64,000 bases of DNA from Scatophagus argus (lineage: Eukaryota > Chordata > Actinopteri > Scatophagidae): contig NC_058496.1 of assembly GCF_020382885.2 (NCBI RefSeq), forward strand, positions 2,699,001 to 2,763,000. The letters run 5' to 3'. A program made the position numbers and the translations under genes. The notes below the pieces were generated by a model. That model made no database searches and was not told where the DNA came from. It worked only from the letters and a program-made list of their open reading frames with translations. This document shows, one piece after another, positions 25,001 through 41,900 of the stretch (positions within the stretch are counted from its first letter, which is position 1; the number at the start of each line of letters is the position of its first letter).

Positions 25001-25547
25001 TAAACACAAACATGAGCCGCGTCGACTCAGTGATCTGCATTACATGTGGTCTTCGTTTTGGTGCACTATCAAGGATTTACAGACAGACTATCTTAGAGGG
25101 CCTGAAACAAAGGTCTGTGTTGAGTCGGCCGAGCATGAATCCTGTGTTTCCTTGGAAACTCCCCACACCTCCCCACCCTTGTCAGACAGCAGCTAAAAGC
25201 TATCAACACACCTGTCTACGTGTCACTGTTTGTCAGTCAAGGTTGTACAAGCCACACATTTCTTTAGAAGCAGATCACATTTCCAGAAAGCTAATGCGCA
25301 AAGGCTTCAGTGTCCTATTTGTTCATAGCAGTCTTCCTTCTACACAGTAGGCTTATTATGCATTTGATGTAATAAGAGATGCAAGGCCAACAGTGGTGAT
25401 CGACTGTCAAAAGTGTGTGTGATGACAATGTAAAAACCTGTGAGAGTCAGTAAGACATAATAATGTTGGGGAATATTCCTTATAAAACGCTGTGTTCTTC
25501 ATCTCTGCCACTGCAAGGCTGACTTCTGTTTGAATGCGCAAACGCCT
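22083..25547. other. Convergent 3' regions of SLC7A4 and CCDC157
   Basis: SLC7A4 (plus) and CCDC157 (minus) face each other across 3.5 kb with no coding exon. Plus-strand AATAAA signals at about 24313-24318 and 24566-24571 could end a 2.2-2.5-kb SLC7A4 3' UTR. A TTTATT at 24516-24521 is an AATAAA for CCDC157. If both are used the two UTRs overlap. A TTAA-flanked MITE lies at 22490-22881. The other ORFs of 60-140 codons show no recognisable protein features. Confidence 0.5.
22490..22881. mobile_element. TTAA-flanked MITE in the SLC7A4 3' region
   Basis: The element is 392 bp with terminal inverted repeats. The left end reads TTAAAGGTATACTAGGCAG and the reverse complement of the right end reads TTAAAGGTATACTATGCAG, with one mismatch in 19. 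TTAA stands at both outer ends, as expected for a piggyBac-type target duplication. There is no transposase, so it is non-autonomous. A 142-codon ORF crossing it is probably not a gene. Confidence 0.8.
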
Positions 25548-29330
<3,783 letters not shown>

Positions 29331-32300
29331 ATGCCGCCTGGGCCTGTTCAGATTGTTCAGCCGGAGTCCAACAACAAGGTGAGGAAACCGCTACAAGTCG
29401 GCTAACGTTAGCAATGTGGCTAAAGTAGTGACTGCTTCTGTGAGGAAACTAATGATCGTTTAACTTATACTTTGCCTAACTGCGAAATGTTTCTATTACT
29501 GTGACTGTATTTTGAATTATCCGGTGTTTGTTTAGGATAATCAAGGTAACCAAGGCGTAAGTCGTGTTAGCTTAGTGTTAGCCTTCAGCGTCATTCATTT
29601 CATGTTTGGAGAGAACGTTAACTACCGAGACTACTTCAGCAGAGGAGCAGCGAAATTTGGTCTGTTTGGTTAAAGAACTGAAAACTGAAAGTGGAAAAAA
29701 CAGTGATGTTAGCATTCATAAGATCAGCAATAGACAATTATTTTTATAAATATATATATATTATATCAAAGAATATTTGTTTACCCCCCTCCAAACGTTA
29801 AAGATGCTTTGACTGCCACAACTTCATCCAGTCCTAAGAGTTTCCTGTGTTGTGCTGTGTGCTGGTTGCAGAAGCATCACATCAGCTTGATTAAAACATC
29901 TGCCGTTACCATTGTTATTGTTTTTTTTTAATTCTATATTAAATCTTGCATATCACATTCTAACAAATGTAATGTAATGTTTGGCCACAGAACGATGCGG
30001 CAGGAGAAGAAACCCCAGCCACTAAACCCATCGTTGGGATTATTTATCCACCTCCTGAGGTCCGAAACATAGTTGACAAGACCGCCAGCTTTGTTGCCAG
30101 GTTGGTTGCTCCACATGTATCAGTTGTACAGTCTCTCATACAGGTGCAATCTTAACAGGACTGTATGCATTCAACTCATTTTTGTTCATTTTACAGGAAT
30201 GGACCTGAGTTTGAAGCAAGAATCCGTCAGAATGAAATCAACAATCCCAAGTTTAATTTCCTCAACCCCAATGACCCCTACCATGCCTACTACCGTCATA
30301 AGGTCAATGAATTTAAGGAGGGCAAGGCGCAGGAACCTTCTGCAGCAGTGCCTAAAGTTATGCAGCAGACCATGCAGCAGTCCCAGCAGCTTCCTCAAAA
30401 AGTAAGACATTTCACTCTGCTCTTACTTGTCTGTTTTTCATTCTGTATAAGTGGTAGTATTTCTTAACAGCAACTAATATTTTCTGTTTGTCAATACGTT
30501 CAGGTGATCCAAGAGACAGTTGTTCCCAAAGAACCGCCGCCTGAGTTTGAGTTCATTGCAGATCCTCCATCAATCTCAGCATTTGATCTCGATGTTGTTA
30601 AGCTCACTGCCCAGTTTGTTGCTCGCAATGGCCGCCAGTTTCTCACTCAGCTCATGCAGAAAGAACAGAGGAACTACCAGTTTGACTTTCTGCGGCCACA
30701 GCACAGCCTTTTCAACTACTTCACCAAACTGGTTGAGCAGTACACCAAGGTGACCTGAAAAATTGTGCCTCCCTGATGGCATTTTGGTTCTTTGGTTGGT
30801 TGGTGATGCTTAATTGAATCTTGATCTTGTCTCTCAACCTGTAGATTCTGATCCCTCCCAAAGGCCTGCTGACCAAACTGAAGAGAGAGGCTGAGAATCC
30901 AAAAGAGGTTTTGGACCAGGTAATCAGCATTGTAATGTAATTTACAGTAATGTCCGTATTGAAATAGCGTGTTGCTCATGTTAACCAGCGTTACTGCTGC
31001 AAAACCATCAGGTGAAGTACCGTGTCGAGTGGGCAAAGTTCCAGGAGCGTGAGAGGAAGAAGGAGGAGGAGGAAAGAGAGAAAGAACGGGTGGCATATGC
31101 TCAGATTGACTGGCATGACTTTGTAGTGGTCGAGACGGTGGACTTCCAGCCCAGCGAACAAGGTAATATGACCACAATGATTAGAATCTTTAAAATGGAA
31201 TCTAATGTAGCTGGAATAATTTATCTTTTCTGGCATCTCTGTTTCTTCAGGCCACTTCCCCCCACCTACCACACCAGAGGAGCTTGGCGCTCGCATCTTG
31301 ATCCAAGAGCGCTATGAGAAGTACGGGGAGAGTGAGGAGGTGGAGATGGAGGTGGAGAGTGAGGATGAGGATGATGGTCGGGAGAATCGGAACGAAGGCC
31401 AGCCCTCACAGCCAGATCAAGATACACAAGTGCAGGACATGGATGAGGTAAGAACTGAATAAGGACTGTCCTTCTTTGAACAATTGTAACCTGCTTTGTT
31501 GGTATAATTAAGAGAGACCTTATTGGATTTTTGTCTCATCTTGTTTTGAATTTTCCATCCAATGTTATTTTTACAACCTTTGTTTACTTACCCCCTGCTA
31601 GGGATGGGCGATTTATCCAGATAATTTCTGGTATTAATCACGGTAATGATAAAAATGACGATAGATAATCACCAATTCAGCCTAATCTTTTTGACTATAA
31701 ATCAATCACCAAAATAATAATAAAGGCTACTAAACTACATCAGTTAAGTTCAAGTAGTACACCTGTACTGCAAAAATGTAGTGAGTGACACCAAACAAAC
31801 AAGTCTGAAATGTGAGAACAGAATCAATTATTTATTAAAAATTATTAGAATGTTTTGGCACACAGGCAGTAAAAAAACAGTGCAAATAACTTAGCTTATA
31901 AAAATCAAAACTACCTCCGTTAATTCTTTCCACCGTTTGATCTGATCATCATGCGGTGTGGAATGAGCAAATGCATCGACAAGTTTCGTCTGAGTTGATT
32001 GTTTCTTTGGATGAAGTTGATGCTGCTTCTGTATCTTTGCATGTTTTCTAACTATCATCGTATTCCGGTTTTCGTATTCAGGTATTGGAACACATTAGTT
32101 GTGTTACTGCCCTTTGTATGCACTATTTGTTTGCAAATCTTGCACATGGTAAATTGCTGCTCCGTGTCAGACTTTTAAAAACCAAACCAGTTCGAGGTAT
32201 CGAAGCTGGAGCCTCGTCTAGGAACGAGCTCCTCGCTGCCTGGCATATGTGCTCCGCCTTCCATCATTGTTGTCAATATTCCACATGTTTTGGGCTGCGG

Positions 32301-34865
32301 GTGTGTCGCGCACTTACATGCGTCGTCAATGGGAATTTATCGTTTTTATTGTGGGATGACATATTCTTACCGTGGGGAATGTTTTTGACGATATATCATA
32401 AACAATAACATTTCGCACGTCCCTACCCTCTGCATAAAGAGAAATAACTAATTAACGTGTTGGTAACCACATGTCATTCTTACCCTCCTGCTGTCCTCAG
32501 GGATCTGATGATGAGGATGAGGGTGTGAAGGCTCCACTGCCACCTGACAACCCTATGCCACCCCCACTGCCTCCAACTCCTGACCAGGTTATTATTCGCA
32601 AAGACTACGACCCCAAAGGTAACAAGACACTAAGAGATGAGGAAATACCAAGTGCATAACAAGCTATTACTGTGTCCGGTGTGTTAATCTGTTGTCTTTT
32701 CTTCACAGCCTCCAAACCTCAGCCCTCAGTTGTCACTCAAGATGAGTATCTCATCTCACCAATCACTGGTGAGAAGATCCCAGCCAGCAAGATGCAAGAG
32801 CACATGCGTATTGGTCTGCTGGATCCACGCTGGCTGGAGCAGAGGGACCGCAGCATCAGAGAGAGGCAGACTGAAGATGAAGTCTATGCTCCTGGTTTGG
32901 ATATCGAAAGCAGCCTGAAACAACTGGCCGAGAGGCGTACCGATATCTTTGGTGTGGAAGAGACGGCCATCGGTAAGAAGATTGGTGAAGAAGAAATCCA
33001 AAAGCCAGAGGAGAAGGTGAGTACAGTAGCAGGTTTAGAATTCCTACGTTGAATGAAATTGGGCTGCACAGCAGTTTTGACCTTTGAATGTTTCATGTTG
33101 CCAGGTTACCTGGGATGGCCACTCGGGAAGCATGGCTCGTACCCAGCAGGCGGCGCAGGCCAACATCACCCTGCAAGAGCAGATTGAAGCCATTCACAAG
33201 GCCAAAGGACTGGTGGGAGAGGATGACAATAAGGAGAAAATTGGCCCAAGCAAGCCCAGTGAAATTCACCACCAGCCTCCCATGCCCTCGTCTGCAGCCA
33301 TTTTACCCAAACCCAGTCCTCCAGTCACGGCAGTGCCTCGTCCACCCTCCTCTGTGAGCTACATAAAAACAGCTAATTGTTGATGAAATTGAACAGTTTT
33401 TTATTTTTAAACTAATAATGAATCTGTTCTTTGTAAACAGCTGGCACCTCCAGTACGTACCACTCTCCTGTCTACTGTACCTGTAATTCCAAGACCACCG
33501 GTGGCGCCTGTGGTGCGCCTTGCACCAGGACAAGTTATAACGCCAATGCCTCCCATGATTCCTGCTCCTCGCATCAATGTGGTCCCAATGCCACCATCAG
33601 CACCTCACATCATGGCCCCCAGACCACCTCCCATGGTCGTTCCAGCTGGTAAGATGAAGGTTTCGAAATGCATATCACCTGCACTCAAACTATATTCATT
33701 GTGAAGGAAATTAATCCTTGTTGTATCATGCTAATTGGGTAACTGAACCTTTTTTAAGTCGTCCGTCATTTAAAATTCAGATAACTGGTTTTTCTTCTTC
33801 CAGCCTTTGTCCCTGCTCCTCCAGCACCCCAACCACCGAGCTCTGCTCCTGCACCACCGTCCCACCCACCCCCACCTCATGAGGACGAGCCAATCAGCAA
33901 GAAGATGAAGACTGAGGACAACCTCATTCCAGAGGACGAGTTCCTTCGCAGAAATAAGGTTTGTTAGAGTGGTGAAGCGCCATCGGGTTATTTCCAAGAG
34001 TTCATGGCACAATGTAGTCAAAATTCAAAATGCAGGATTCAACCTTGTGAGCCAAATTTACCTGTAAACCTACAGGCTAAGAGAAGACAACAACCAAATC
34101 AAAGAAATGGTTTGTTTTGGATTTGTTGATATGAATATATGTGAACACAGGAGTGAAGCAGGCCTGTGTATATATTTTTTTTTAAGTTGTGATGACTGAG
34201 AAACACACCATATTCTTGTTTTTCGTTCAGCGGTCAACCTCTTTACCTCTTTCCACATGTATTACACATGTGGATTTAGCTGTAATGAATATGGCAACAT
34301 GTCTGATCGGGCCTCTGACACCTACATTCATTCTACTCTCTTACTTTGAAGTTGCTCTGTTTCAACTTGGACCGTTTTGTTTTTAACCTCTGCAGGGTCC
34401 TGTGGCCGTCAAAGTGCAGGTCCCCAACATGCAGGACAAGACTGAATGGAAGCTGAATGGACAAGTGCTGAATTTCACAGTCCCACTCACAGACCAGGTA
34501 TGCAAACGCTGTCTTATTGTTTCTCTCTTTATAGTGAGTGTATGCCAGTGCACCTACTGCATACTTATCTATGTGAAAATGCAATGTCTCCATAGGTGTC
34601 TGTCATTAAAGTCAAAATCCATGAAGCTACGGGCATGCCAGCAGGAAAACAGAAGTTACAGTATGAGGTAAGTTTTTCTTTAAATCCTCCCGTAACCTTC
34701 ACCTTTCTTTTAAACTTTTAATTTGACTGATTTAAAAATAATGTGTGCTTTTGTTCCTTTTAGGGCATTTTCATCAAGGATTCCAACTCCCTGGCTTACT
34801 ACAACATGAGCAACGGTTCAATCATCCACTTGGCACTGAAGGAGAGAGGTGGAAGAAAGAAGTGA
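29331..34865 (+). CDS. SF3A1: SF3A1, splicing factor 3A subunit 1 (SAP114)
   Basis: SF3A1 is part of the SF3a complex of the 17S U2 snRNP in the nucleus and is needed for branch-site recognition. Coding exons: 29331-29378, 29991-30100, 30197-30401, 30504-30749, 30845-30919, 31012-31162, 31251-31447, 32501-32618, 32709-33016, 33105-33353, 33441-33648, 33804-33958, 34396-34497, 34596-34667, 34764-34865. They give 781 residues in consistent phase (human 793). SURP1 is at about residues 42-85 (IVDKTASFVARNGPEFEARI) and SURP2 at about 152-195 (VVKLTAQFVARNGRQFLTQL). A charged helix (RERKKEEEEREKERVAYAQI) and an acidic run follow. The middle C-terminal part is proline-rich. A ubiquitin-like domain fills about 691-781 and ends in the basic tail RGGRKK, which in human contacts U1 snRNA stem-loop 4. 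A possible extra 21-nt exon lies at 29536-29556. AATAAA is at 35139-35144. Confidence 0.98.
29536..29556 (+). other. SF3A1: Candidate SF3A1 microexon
   Basis: These 21 nt are framed by TTGTTTAG at the 5' side and GTAAGT at the 3' side. Inserted between exons 29331-29378 and 29991-30100 (both phase 0) they would add DNQGNQG without changing frame, in a region rich in N, D and polar residues and variable between species. Whether it is used is not known from sequence. Confidence 0.4.
31599..32425 (-). mobile_element. Decayed non-autonomous hAT (ZBED-type) DNA transposon in SF3A1 intron
   Basis: The left end is TAGGGATGGGCG; the reverse complement of the right end is TAGGGACGTGCG. They are flanked by CCCCCTGC (31591-31598) and CCCTCTGC (32426-32433), an 8-bp target duplication with one difference, as hAT elements make. 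On the minus strand, broken frames resemble a hAT transposase N-terminus. WFGFK and, after a frameshift, SDTEQQFTMCKICK lead into a BED-finger-like NTTNVFQYL that has lost its histidines and meets a stop. A later piece reads LVDAFAHSTPHDDQIKRWKELT. The catalytic part is missing. The element sits between SF3A1 exons 31251-31447 and 32501-32618. Confidence 0.85.
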
Positions 34866-35981
34866 GCCATGCAGGAAGAAGAAAAACAGAAAAACATTTT
34901 ACTCGTGCTTGTATTGTCACTCAGTCTTGTTATGTTATGTTAGTCTAATGACAGATTTTCAGAATTGTATTGTGCTTTCCTTTCATTTTTGTGTGAAGAG
35001 TTTAACATTTTCTTAAATGTTATAACTCACAATACCAAATCAGTTAGACTATACAATGGCTGGCAGGCATGGCTTCACACTAGCTCTTGATATGTTCATG
35101 ATGATACACTATATTGGTCCATAATGTGCATCCATTTAAATAAAGGAATAAAAACACAAAGAAAGTCAGTCTGCTTTTGTAGCTTCATGGTGAGAACGGT
35201 TTGATTAATGACACAACGTGGATTAATGTAATTCTGATGTAGAGACTACCAAATGCACGGAAAGCCCAGGATTAGTGTTGTAGAATAAACTGAACAATGA
35301 ATGATTATACATAATTGGTGGTTTACTTGAAGATTTGCCAGAGGATTTAGATGAATTACAGCGTAGGAGAGGCAAATTCCAAATAGTGCATTTTTCCAGA
35401 CATGAGATGCAGTTCGCACGGCGGCCGCTAGGGGTAACCATAACGGTAAAACCGACCCAGGACGGCAGACTGGGCTGCTGGTCGAGGCAAAATCTGTCCA
35501 GCACACTCGGGGATGACAGGACAGTGAACCAAGACGCTGTTAGCCGAGAACCTGATCAGCAAGTTTGTTAACCAGCTAACACAGTTAGTTAATTGGTAAC
35601 TATGATAAACAAGCGACCAGTATAGCCTTACTTTGTTGAAGTTCGGCTCCGTGTAGAGTAGCAGTTTTGGATTGTGTTGGCACGAGGCTAACTTTACGTT
35701 AGCAACCCACCGTTAGCTAGCTAATGGTAAATGTGGGTAAGCGTTCAGGTTAACCTAGCTAGCTAACCCAAAATCTCTTTGATGTGGTCTGACAGCTGTA
35801 GCATAAAGCTAGGTAACATTTGCAGAAGGAGCAGTAGTTGGAAAGTTTGACTCAAGTCGACAAATCATGGCGTCGTTGCTGTTTGATTCGACAACATATG
35901 CAGAGGAGCAGTTTTGACTGGGCTGTCAAAAAGCTCGCTGACGTTAGCTACCCTGGCTAGCCAGCTAGCGTCCTTGCTACC
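34866..35981. promoter_or_regulatory. SF3A1 3' UTR, spacer and TBC1D10A promoter/5' UTR
   Basis: The SF3A1 3' UTR probably ends after AATAAA at 35139-35144. The remaining stretch leads into the TBC1D10A start at 35982. Between 35539 and 35948 there are seven exact GTTAGC or GCTAAC hexamers plus several CTAGCTAGC-like words. An ORF with GGCGGCCGC at about 35335-35571 has no recognised similarity. The transcription start cannot be placed from sequence. Confidence 0.55.
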
Positions 35982-38900
35982 ATGGCCAAAATAGAGAACG
36001 GCCGTCAAACAGCGGATACACGGAGTATCCGGACTATTAGCAGCAGTCACATTGACGACGAAAGCTCTCTGGGATCAGACTCCGAGATCAACGGCTTCAC
36101 CAGCGACAGACAAACCGATAAATATGGATTTATTGGTGGGGCACAGCAGTATACGGAGGCGTCGTAAGTTTCTTCCACTTCTCACTGATTCATTGACTTC
36201 ATCTGTCATGATTCGCAGCTAACCAAAATATGAACAGTAAATCTATATATCTTCTCTTTCTCTCTTACTTAAGTCAAAGTTGCCAACATGTTCTCAGTGT
36301 GGTAGTTAATCTAGTTATGATGACATATCACAAGTTGTGTTAGTCTTGTTGTCTTGGTGCCGCTGCACAACAGAGTTCCCAACCAGCTGCGTGGCACAAT
36401 GTGTTATTTATGCCCGGTGTTTGCCTCGCACAGTATGGCAGTTATAAAGGTTAGATTCAAGCATTAGGGTAGATTGGTAACATAATTCTCTTTAATTCAG
36501 TTTTCTCTTGTAGGTATTGCTTACTATCCAGTTCTTTTGTGAGAAAAGGTAAAATTTCCCACTTTCTTGTTCGCTGTGTTTTCATATGAATTGATTTATT
36601 TATAGCCATTGTAATTAGTTACAGTGGTTTCCTTTTTTCTGAGAAGGCCCTTTTTTCTTCCCCTTTTCATCGGAGGCCTTAAGACTACATTACAGCACTG
36701 AAACAGTGGAAGGAGTGAGTGAAAGCTGTGCCAAGCTCTGGCTGACTGGGAGCTTCCTGTTTTCTGGAGTATTGGCAGACTTGGAGCTCTGGTGCCCCGT
36801 TACCGGAGGGCCTCTTTTGGCGCACAGTTTTATAGGTGGTCACAAACCCAGGGTCTAACTTACGTTGTTTGGCAGTGATTAAAAGTACCTCAGTTTAACA
36901 TATTGCAGCAATGATTCCCAACATATACAATTTTTTTATAACTGAAAGAGGGCTGACCCGAGTAAAAAAAAAAAAAAAAAAAAAAAAAACGAAAAAAAGA
37001 AAAGCTGTTTGAAGATGTTTGAACCCTGTAATAACAGGCTTGTGCTGATGAGATAATAACATAGCTTAGTAAAGCATCAGACCTCATTCATAATGTAGGT
37101 TAAACTTGCCTACATTTTCTCTCTCTGCTGGAGAATATGATGTGCAGGCCCTGATTTTTCTTGCCTGTAAATATTCTGAAGTTAAATTACCTCACAGGAT
37201 AGTCAAATCCTCACTGGAGCTGTTTGAGGTTCAACAGGCTTCACAATTTAATGGGCTTGATCTGAATGTCTGTCTTTTTATAGTCCCCTCTAAAGAAAGT
37301 GGTAGTTGCTATTTTTGACTCATTGCACAGTTTACTGACTGCATATGAGCGATGGCCACACACACAGATCTGATGGCACATGTAGAAAGATAAACAGCCG
37401 CTCTCGCTGAGGATGTTTTCTTGGTTCTGTCACACCCTCCCAGCATACGATTCTGCTGCTAACAGACATCTTTTAATGTTCATTAAATTAAAGAGTTTTA
37501 TTTCAGACTGACTTCATTGGAAAATTTCTTTTCTCAGCTGGCCCAGTCTCCCTTTCCTAAAATAAGAGCATATTTAGATGTAATTCAGTCTCATTTGGTT
37601 TGATATTGATTTAAGACGCATAATAATAGAATTGACCTTTCCTGTCTTTTCTCTGTTGTGTCCCCAGAGCTCAGGATGTGCCTCCAGAGGTGCTCAGGCA
37701 AAGAGAGGTGAAGTGGCTGGACATGCTCACCCACTGGGACAAGTGGATGATCAAGAGATATAATAAGGTGAGCATTAAGTTTGAACTTGGTTGCACAAAA
37801 TGTCGCGTGCCTTGTTTGTAATGGTGCTAGCCAAGTGGATAAGTCGATCGGAACTGGTTCAGTTTTTCCTCAAGGCTTTGTAAAGATAGCATCTCAGCTT
37901 CACCCTCGGCGTCTCCAGGCTGCGGTTTCTTTCCCTCCAGACTTTTTTAACACACATGATCAGACAAGGCAGATTGGCATTGCTCAAGTATTTGATTGCA
38001 CAAGGACAGGACTTTCGTGGACACATTGTTTGCAGTCTCACTTGTTGAGCTGGTTCTGTGAGCAGTGCTCTCAGCAGTTCAACACAGAGCCGCAACTTCA
38101 CCTCATTTCCATGAGTCAGCAACAGGGCAGGACACGACCCGTCCCTTTTATCACCCCATGCACCATGTGACAAATTGACAGTCTCAGATGCAGGGTGGGG
38201 CTGTGTTGACTTCGTATGAGACAACCATGTAATGAAGGTGTTGTGGTTGTAAACTCTAGCTGTGCTCAAACGCACAACAGACTTCCAGAGTGAAAAGTGG
38301 CTCATGAGAAGAAGAAAGTGTATTTGAGCTGCAAGCAGTTTCCATGTGCCTGTTGTTTGGTTAGTGAAGGTCAGGCTTTCTGAGCCCTTATTGTGTGTGC
38401 TCTTTCAGTTCACAATAACTTTACTACAGACATACTCCTCCATACAAATAATCCAGAAATCTTCATCAAACCAACACCACAGTATTGGAACAATAGGATT
38501 AAGCGTGTATTTCAGTTCAGCCAGTTTATTGTGTTGCTTGTGACTGTATGAAATATTACAGCTGCACCTCCACTTAGACAGCCTGCTGCAGTTGTGATAA
38601 GGAGTTGTGTACCGATGTACACAGTAATTGCATACAGTTTGAGTCCATCAAGGTGTGTTTGCAGACCTTAATAGCAGTATAGTGTTATTATAGTAAGATT
38701 ACAGCAACAAAGTATATCATATGACTGAAGTCTGATACATAACAGGTCAGATACAATATGGCAACAATCTTCCACGAGATGCTTTTCACAGCAGATATTT
38801 TGACTTGTGAGGCAAAGCACAGGCCTTACTAATAATTTTAAAGGAACAGTTTGCCGAAAACTGATGTATCTATAAACCCCTGTGCTGATGGAGAGTCAGA

Positions 38901-41900
38901 TTTCAGATTTCTATTTAATTGCGATTTTGATCCACAATTTAAACTGGGTTTTTTTTTTGTCAATTTTGAAATGCCCTGTAGACTACAGTCAGCCTTGAAA
39001 TAATGAGTAATAATGAATTAATTTCTTCATTTGCAACATTGAGACACTATGGAATAGAATAGAATAGAATAGAATCAACTTTATTGGCAGTATATATATT
39101 TTTACATACACATACTGAATTTGACTACTGCATTTGTCCCATCCTTAGTTGAACACACACATGCAACATCCGGCAAATTACATGCAGTGAAACACACACA
39201 GGAGCAGTGGGCAGCATCAAGCGCCCGGGGAGCATATTGGGGGGTTAAGTGCTCAAGACACATCAGCCAGGGGGGGGGAGCATTTTTTCGCGTTAATCAC
39301 TCCACCACACCCAAATTTTTCCTGCCTGTCCGGTGGGGGAATCGAACCGGTGACCCCTCCGATCACAAGCCGCTTCTCCAACCTCTAGGCCACGGCTGCC
39401 CCCTATGCTGCATTTAAACATGGTTTATCCTCATCCAGCATGCTGCTAGCTCTAACTCACATTGCATTATACCGTCACCCAAGAAAGGGCGAAGTAGTGA
39501 AGTAATACCATATCTCAATCTGTACAGTAGATCGTGGGGTCACGGTCTGAAATCGTCAGATTGATCACCAGTGTGTCACATGACAAAATGTCACACAGCT
39601 GCATTTTGGATGTATTCAAAAAAAGGAACCAATACCGAGACTGCGTGTGATGCTTTTACCACTGACTGTACACACTGGACCATGCATCACACTTTTCTTG
39701 GCTTGTGTCAAGCCATTGTCTGTCTTGCTTCCTTTGTGTCCTGCTGTATTTATGGAACCCTTGTTCCTCTGTGGCTCAGGTGAGGCTGCGGTGTCAGAAA
39801 GGAATCCCTCCTGCCCTCCGAGGCCGAGCATGGCTCTATCTGTCCGGGGGGAAGGTGAAGAAAGAGCAAAACCAGGGAAAGTTTCAGGTCAGAGAACTTT
39901 CACTTCCTCTTCACTGCTTCTGTTATGCTGTATTTTGGGCTCAGACCATTTTTAAATTTCATTTGAAAGTGTTACTGAAGATGTGGCCCTGATGTGTTCT
40001 ACGTTATTATTCATGTTTTGAGGCATGAAGTATTTCTTCAGTGAGAAAACACACTCACAGTCTCTTCCTTGTGTGTTGTCAGGAGCTTGATAGCCAACCT
40101 GGGGACCCCAAATGGTTGGATGTGATTGAGAAAGACCTCCATCGACAGTTTCCTTTCCATGAGATGTTTGTGTCACGGGGAGGACACGGGTAGGCTGACA
40201 TGAGGTGACAGGAAGCGTTGGAATTGATGACCCGTTTGGTAATTAATGTGACGTTTGTGTTTTAACGCCCCTGCAGGCAGCAGGACCTGTTCCGTGTTCT
40301 GAAGGCCTACACTCTGTACAGGCCGGAGGAGGGGTACTGCCAGGCTCAGGCTCCCATCGCCGCTGTGTTGCTCATGCACATGCCTGCTGAGGTACACCTT
40401 CCACATCAACTGCTTTGTTCGATGTTTACCCTCAGCATATGTTTGCTTTGCGGTAGTCTGTTGGCTGTCGGCTTATTGGTTATCTGTGCGTAAGGACAAA
40501 CTCCTGACCTGAAATAGAAGTCACACACACTTTTGCTGTCATATTTTAAAGCTGTTTTAATTTGTGACCTTGAGCAAATCTATTTTTAAGTTGCACAGTC
40601 AGACTGTACAGGTGATGTCATCTGAGAATAATCCTGGACTGAATCCAGACACTGAGGCTCAATGATATGTTTCCTAAAACACTGTTTTAGATTGAAAATG
40701 AGTATTTTTAGTCCATACTAACTAATGCGTGAAATCACAAGCAACACAAATCACATGACCATTCGCTGATGTAAAGAGGAAGCATACAGCACGAAACACT
40801 ATGAGCGAAGAACAGCAACTCTAAAAGTTAGAAATTAAGATGCAGCATTTGACTGCATAACAGCAGCTGACATAGATAACACAGATAGCTAACAAACAAC
40901 CCTGGAGTTTTCAGTCCAAGCCTTTTCAAAAGTCTCCCTTTTAGGGTTGAAAACAGTGTGGATTCTTAACATAGAAAAAGTTTTTGAGTTTTAAAACAAA
41001 AATGTGTAGTATGGACGTAGCCTGAATAATAGATTGACTCGTAGAGCAATATGATGGTAGATGTAGATGTTCTAATTAATATCCATAAGACATAAAATTG
41101 TTGTAAAACTGAACCGGTTTCATCATCGTTATGGATCACGATGGTGAAACCAGTTCCACTCTCAGAATAATAAATATCATCGTTTACTGACTTAATAAAA
41201 AATGCAGAATTACAGAATACGTGGAGAGCAAGGGAAGATTAACTGTGAAATGAACTTCAGTCAAGTGAAAAGGACTCAGATGCTGTGGACTTTCTACCAT
41301 AGTCTTTGTGCTAAGTTACTCAGAGTAACTAAAGTAATTATGGCAGAAGAAAACAAGTGGCTCAGCTTGAGATTTTTCTTTTATTATCAGTCCGTTTTAT
41401 TGTTTCCGGCATTAACCCGCCTTCCATGTGAACACACAGAAATGTCCTGTGAAGCGAGCCGCTCGATTTCCTGATGCCATCTGTGTGTGTTTCCACAGGA
41501 TGCCTTCTGGGGCCTGGTCCAGATCTGTGAGAAGTATCTTCCTGGATACTACAGCCCTGGCCTGGTAAGACCTGCATCTGTGGTGACATCACCAGGTGCT
41601 GGAAATGCAGAGAGAAAATTATCTCATCAGACTCTGACATGACAAGAACTATAATCCAGATGAACTAACGGGGACCTGGCTGGGATTCCAGTAAAACCGG
41701 AGTGCAGTATTGTTGCTGCAGAGCTGACAGGGTGACACAGTGACAGAAACCAATGGGGTGCTGACAGTCTTTTCAGACCGTAATTTAACTTCGAATTTCA
41801 TGAGTAAACCATCTTATGTGATTCATTTTTCCTGGAGGTTAAACATTATTGTCATATCATTAATATTAAATGGACACAAGCTTTGAAATGCTAATGACCG

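Noticed and set aside
39310-39403. tRNA gene on the minus strand
   Set aside because: Same reason: it is the tRNA-derived head of the SINE 39051-39403.
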